Source: Effrenium voratum (taxonomy: Eukaryota > Sar > Dinophyceae > Suessiales > Symbiodiniaceae). Taken from it: a stretch of 64,000 nucleotides of DNA. The notes under the pieces were generated by a model. The model did not search any database. It was not told the origin of the DNA and was given only the letters and a program-made list of their open reading frames with translations. Positions 63,898 to 64,000 of this stretch are shown here, one piece after another. How positions within the stretch are numbered: position 1 is the first letter of the stretch; each line of letters opens with the position of its first letter. The stretch spans positions 84,501-148,500 of the forward strand of contig CAUJNA010000466.1 in the NCBI GenBank assembly GCA_963377175.1, given 5' to 3'. Position numbers and translations under genes: made by a program.

Positions 63898-63970
63898 TGC
63901 ACAAGATGCACAAGATGCACAAGATGCACAAGATGCACAAGATGCACAAGATGCACAAGATGCACAAGAT
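63898..63970. repeat. ATGCACAAG 9-mer patch
   Basis: About eight exact copies of a one-step variant 9-mer, followed by GGGAGGCAA copies at the window edge. Confidence 0.95.
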
Positions 63971-64000
63971 GCAAGGGAGGCAAGGGAGGCAAGGGAGGCA

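Noticed and set aside
59580..63970. CRISPR array
   Set aside because: The repeats are directly adjacent 9-mers or ~270-bp units without unique spacers, and there is no cas gene; the setting is eukaryotic.
60549..63992. Open frames of 288-351 residues with MQG, CKG, ARD, CIP or LHP repeats, looking collagen- or keratin-associated-like
   Set aside because: Same cause: a nine-base unit without stops. No splice or codon signal.
1..64000. tRNA, rRNA, spliced-leader RNA genes or relic spliced-leader sequences
   Set aside because: None seen by eye on either strand. A covariance-model scan was not possible.

Overview
The window looks like nuclear DNA of a complex protist, most likely a dinoflagellate (a Polarella or Symbiodiniaceae type of genome is the best guess, by inference only). 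The reasons are: three successive gene models all on the minus strand; exons of about 27-135 bases separated by introns mostly of 0.5-2.5 kb; introns that almost all appear to begin with GC instead of GT; and introns full of short terminal-inverted-repeat elements and tandem repeats. I saw no bacterial operon, rRNA, tRNA, CRISPR array or intact transposase. Nearly all long open frames are intron read-through or repeat translation. The real coding signal is in short GC-rich islands.

Layout (minus strand, so 5' is at the right). Right edge, 59.58-64.0 kb: a huge field of a 9-base repeat (ATGCAAGGG) with a ~250-290 bp higher-order unit and several orientation flips. 59.4-24.2 kb: about 28 exon islands that read as one long gene, or two or three adjacent ones: a coiled-coil part (59.4-51.3 kb), a low-complexity linker (48.1-45.1 kb), a middle region without a recognised domain (44.1-34.6 kb), then a leucine-rich-repeat part of the plant or receptor-like type (34.0-27.7 kb). 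22.25-13.1 kb: a nine-exon model starting with ATG that encodes a conserved-looking alpha-helical protein I cannot name. 9.9 kb to the left edge: eight phase-consistent exons of TRM61, the catalytic subunit of the tRNA m1A58 methyltransferase. The model is open at the left edge, and its first coding exon was not found.

TRM61 is the anchor. Its family alignment fixes the splice joins independently of any splice-site assumption, and the seven visible introns all fit GC-AG. Applying the same rule to the other islands gives exons whose lengths and phases are nearly all compatible. The genes are not an obvious pathway; their shared direction is the usual unidirectional clustering of dinoflagellate genes. 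The most unusual features are the GC-AG intron set, the dense MITE-like families with clear terminal inverted repeats (one copy with a 6-bp target duplication), and the flip-flopping 9-mer satellite.
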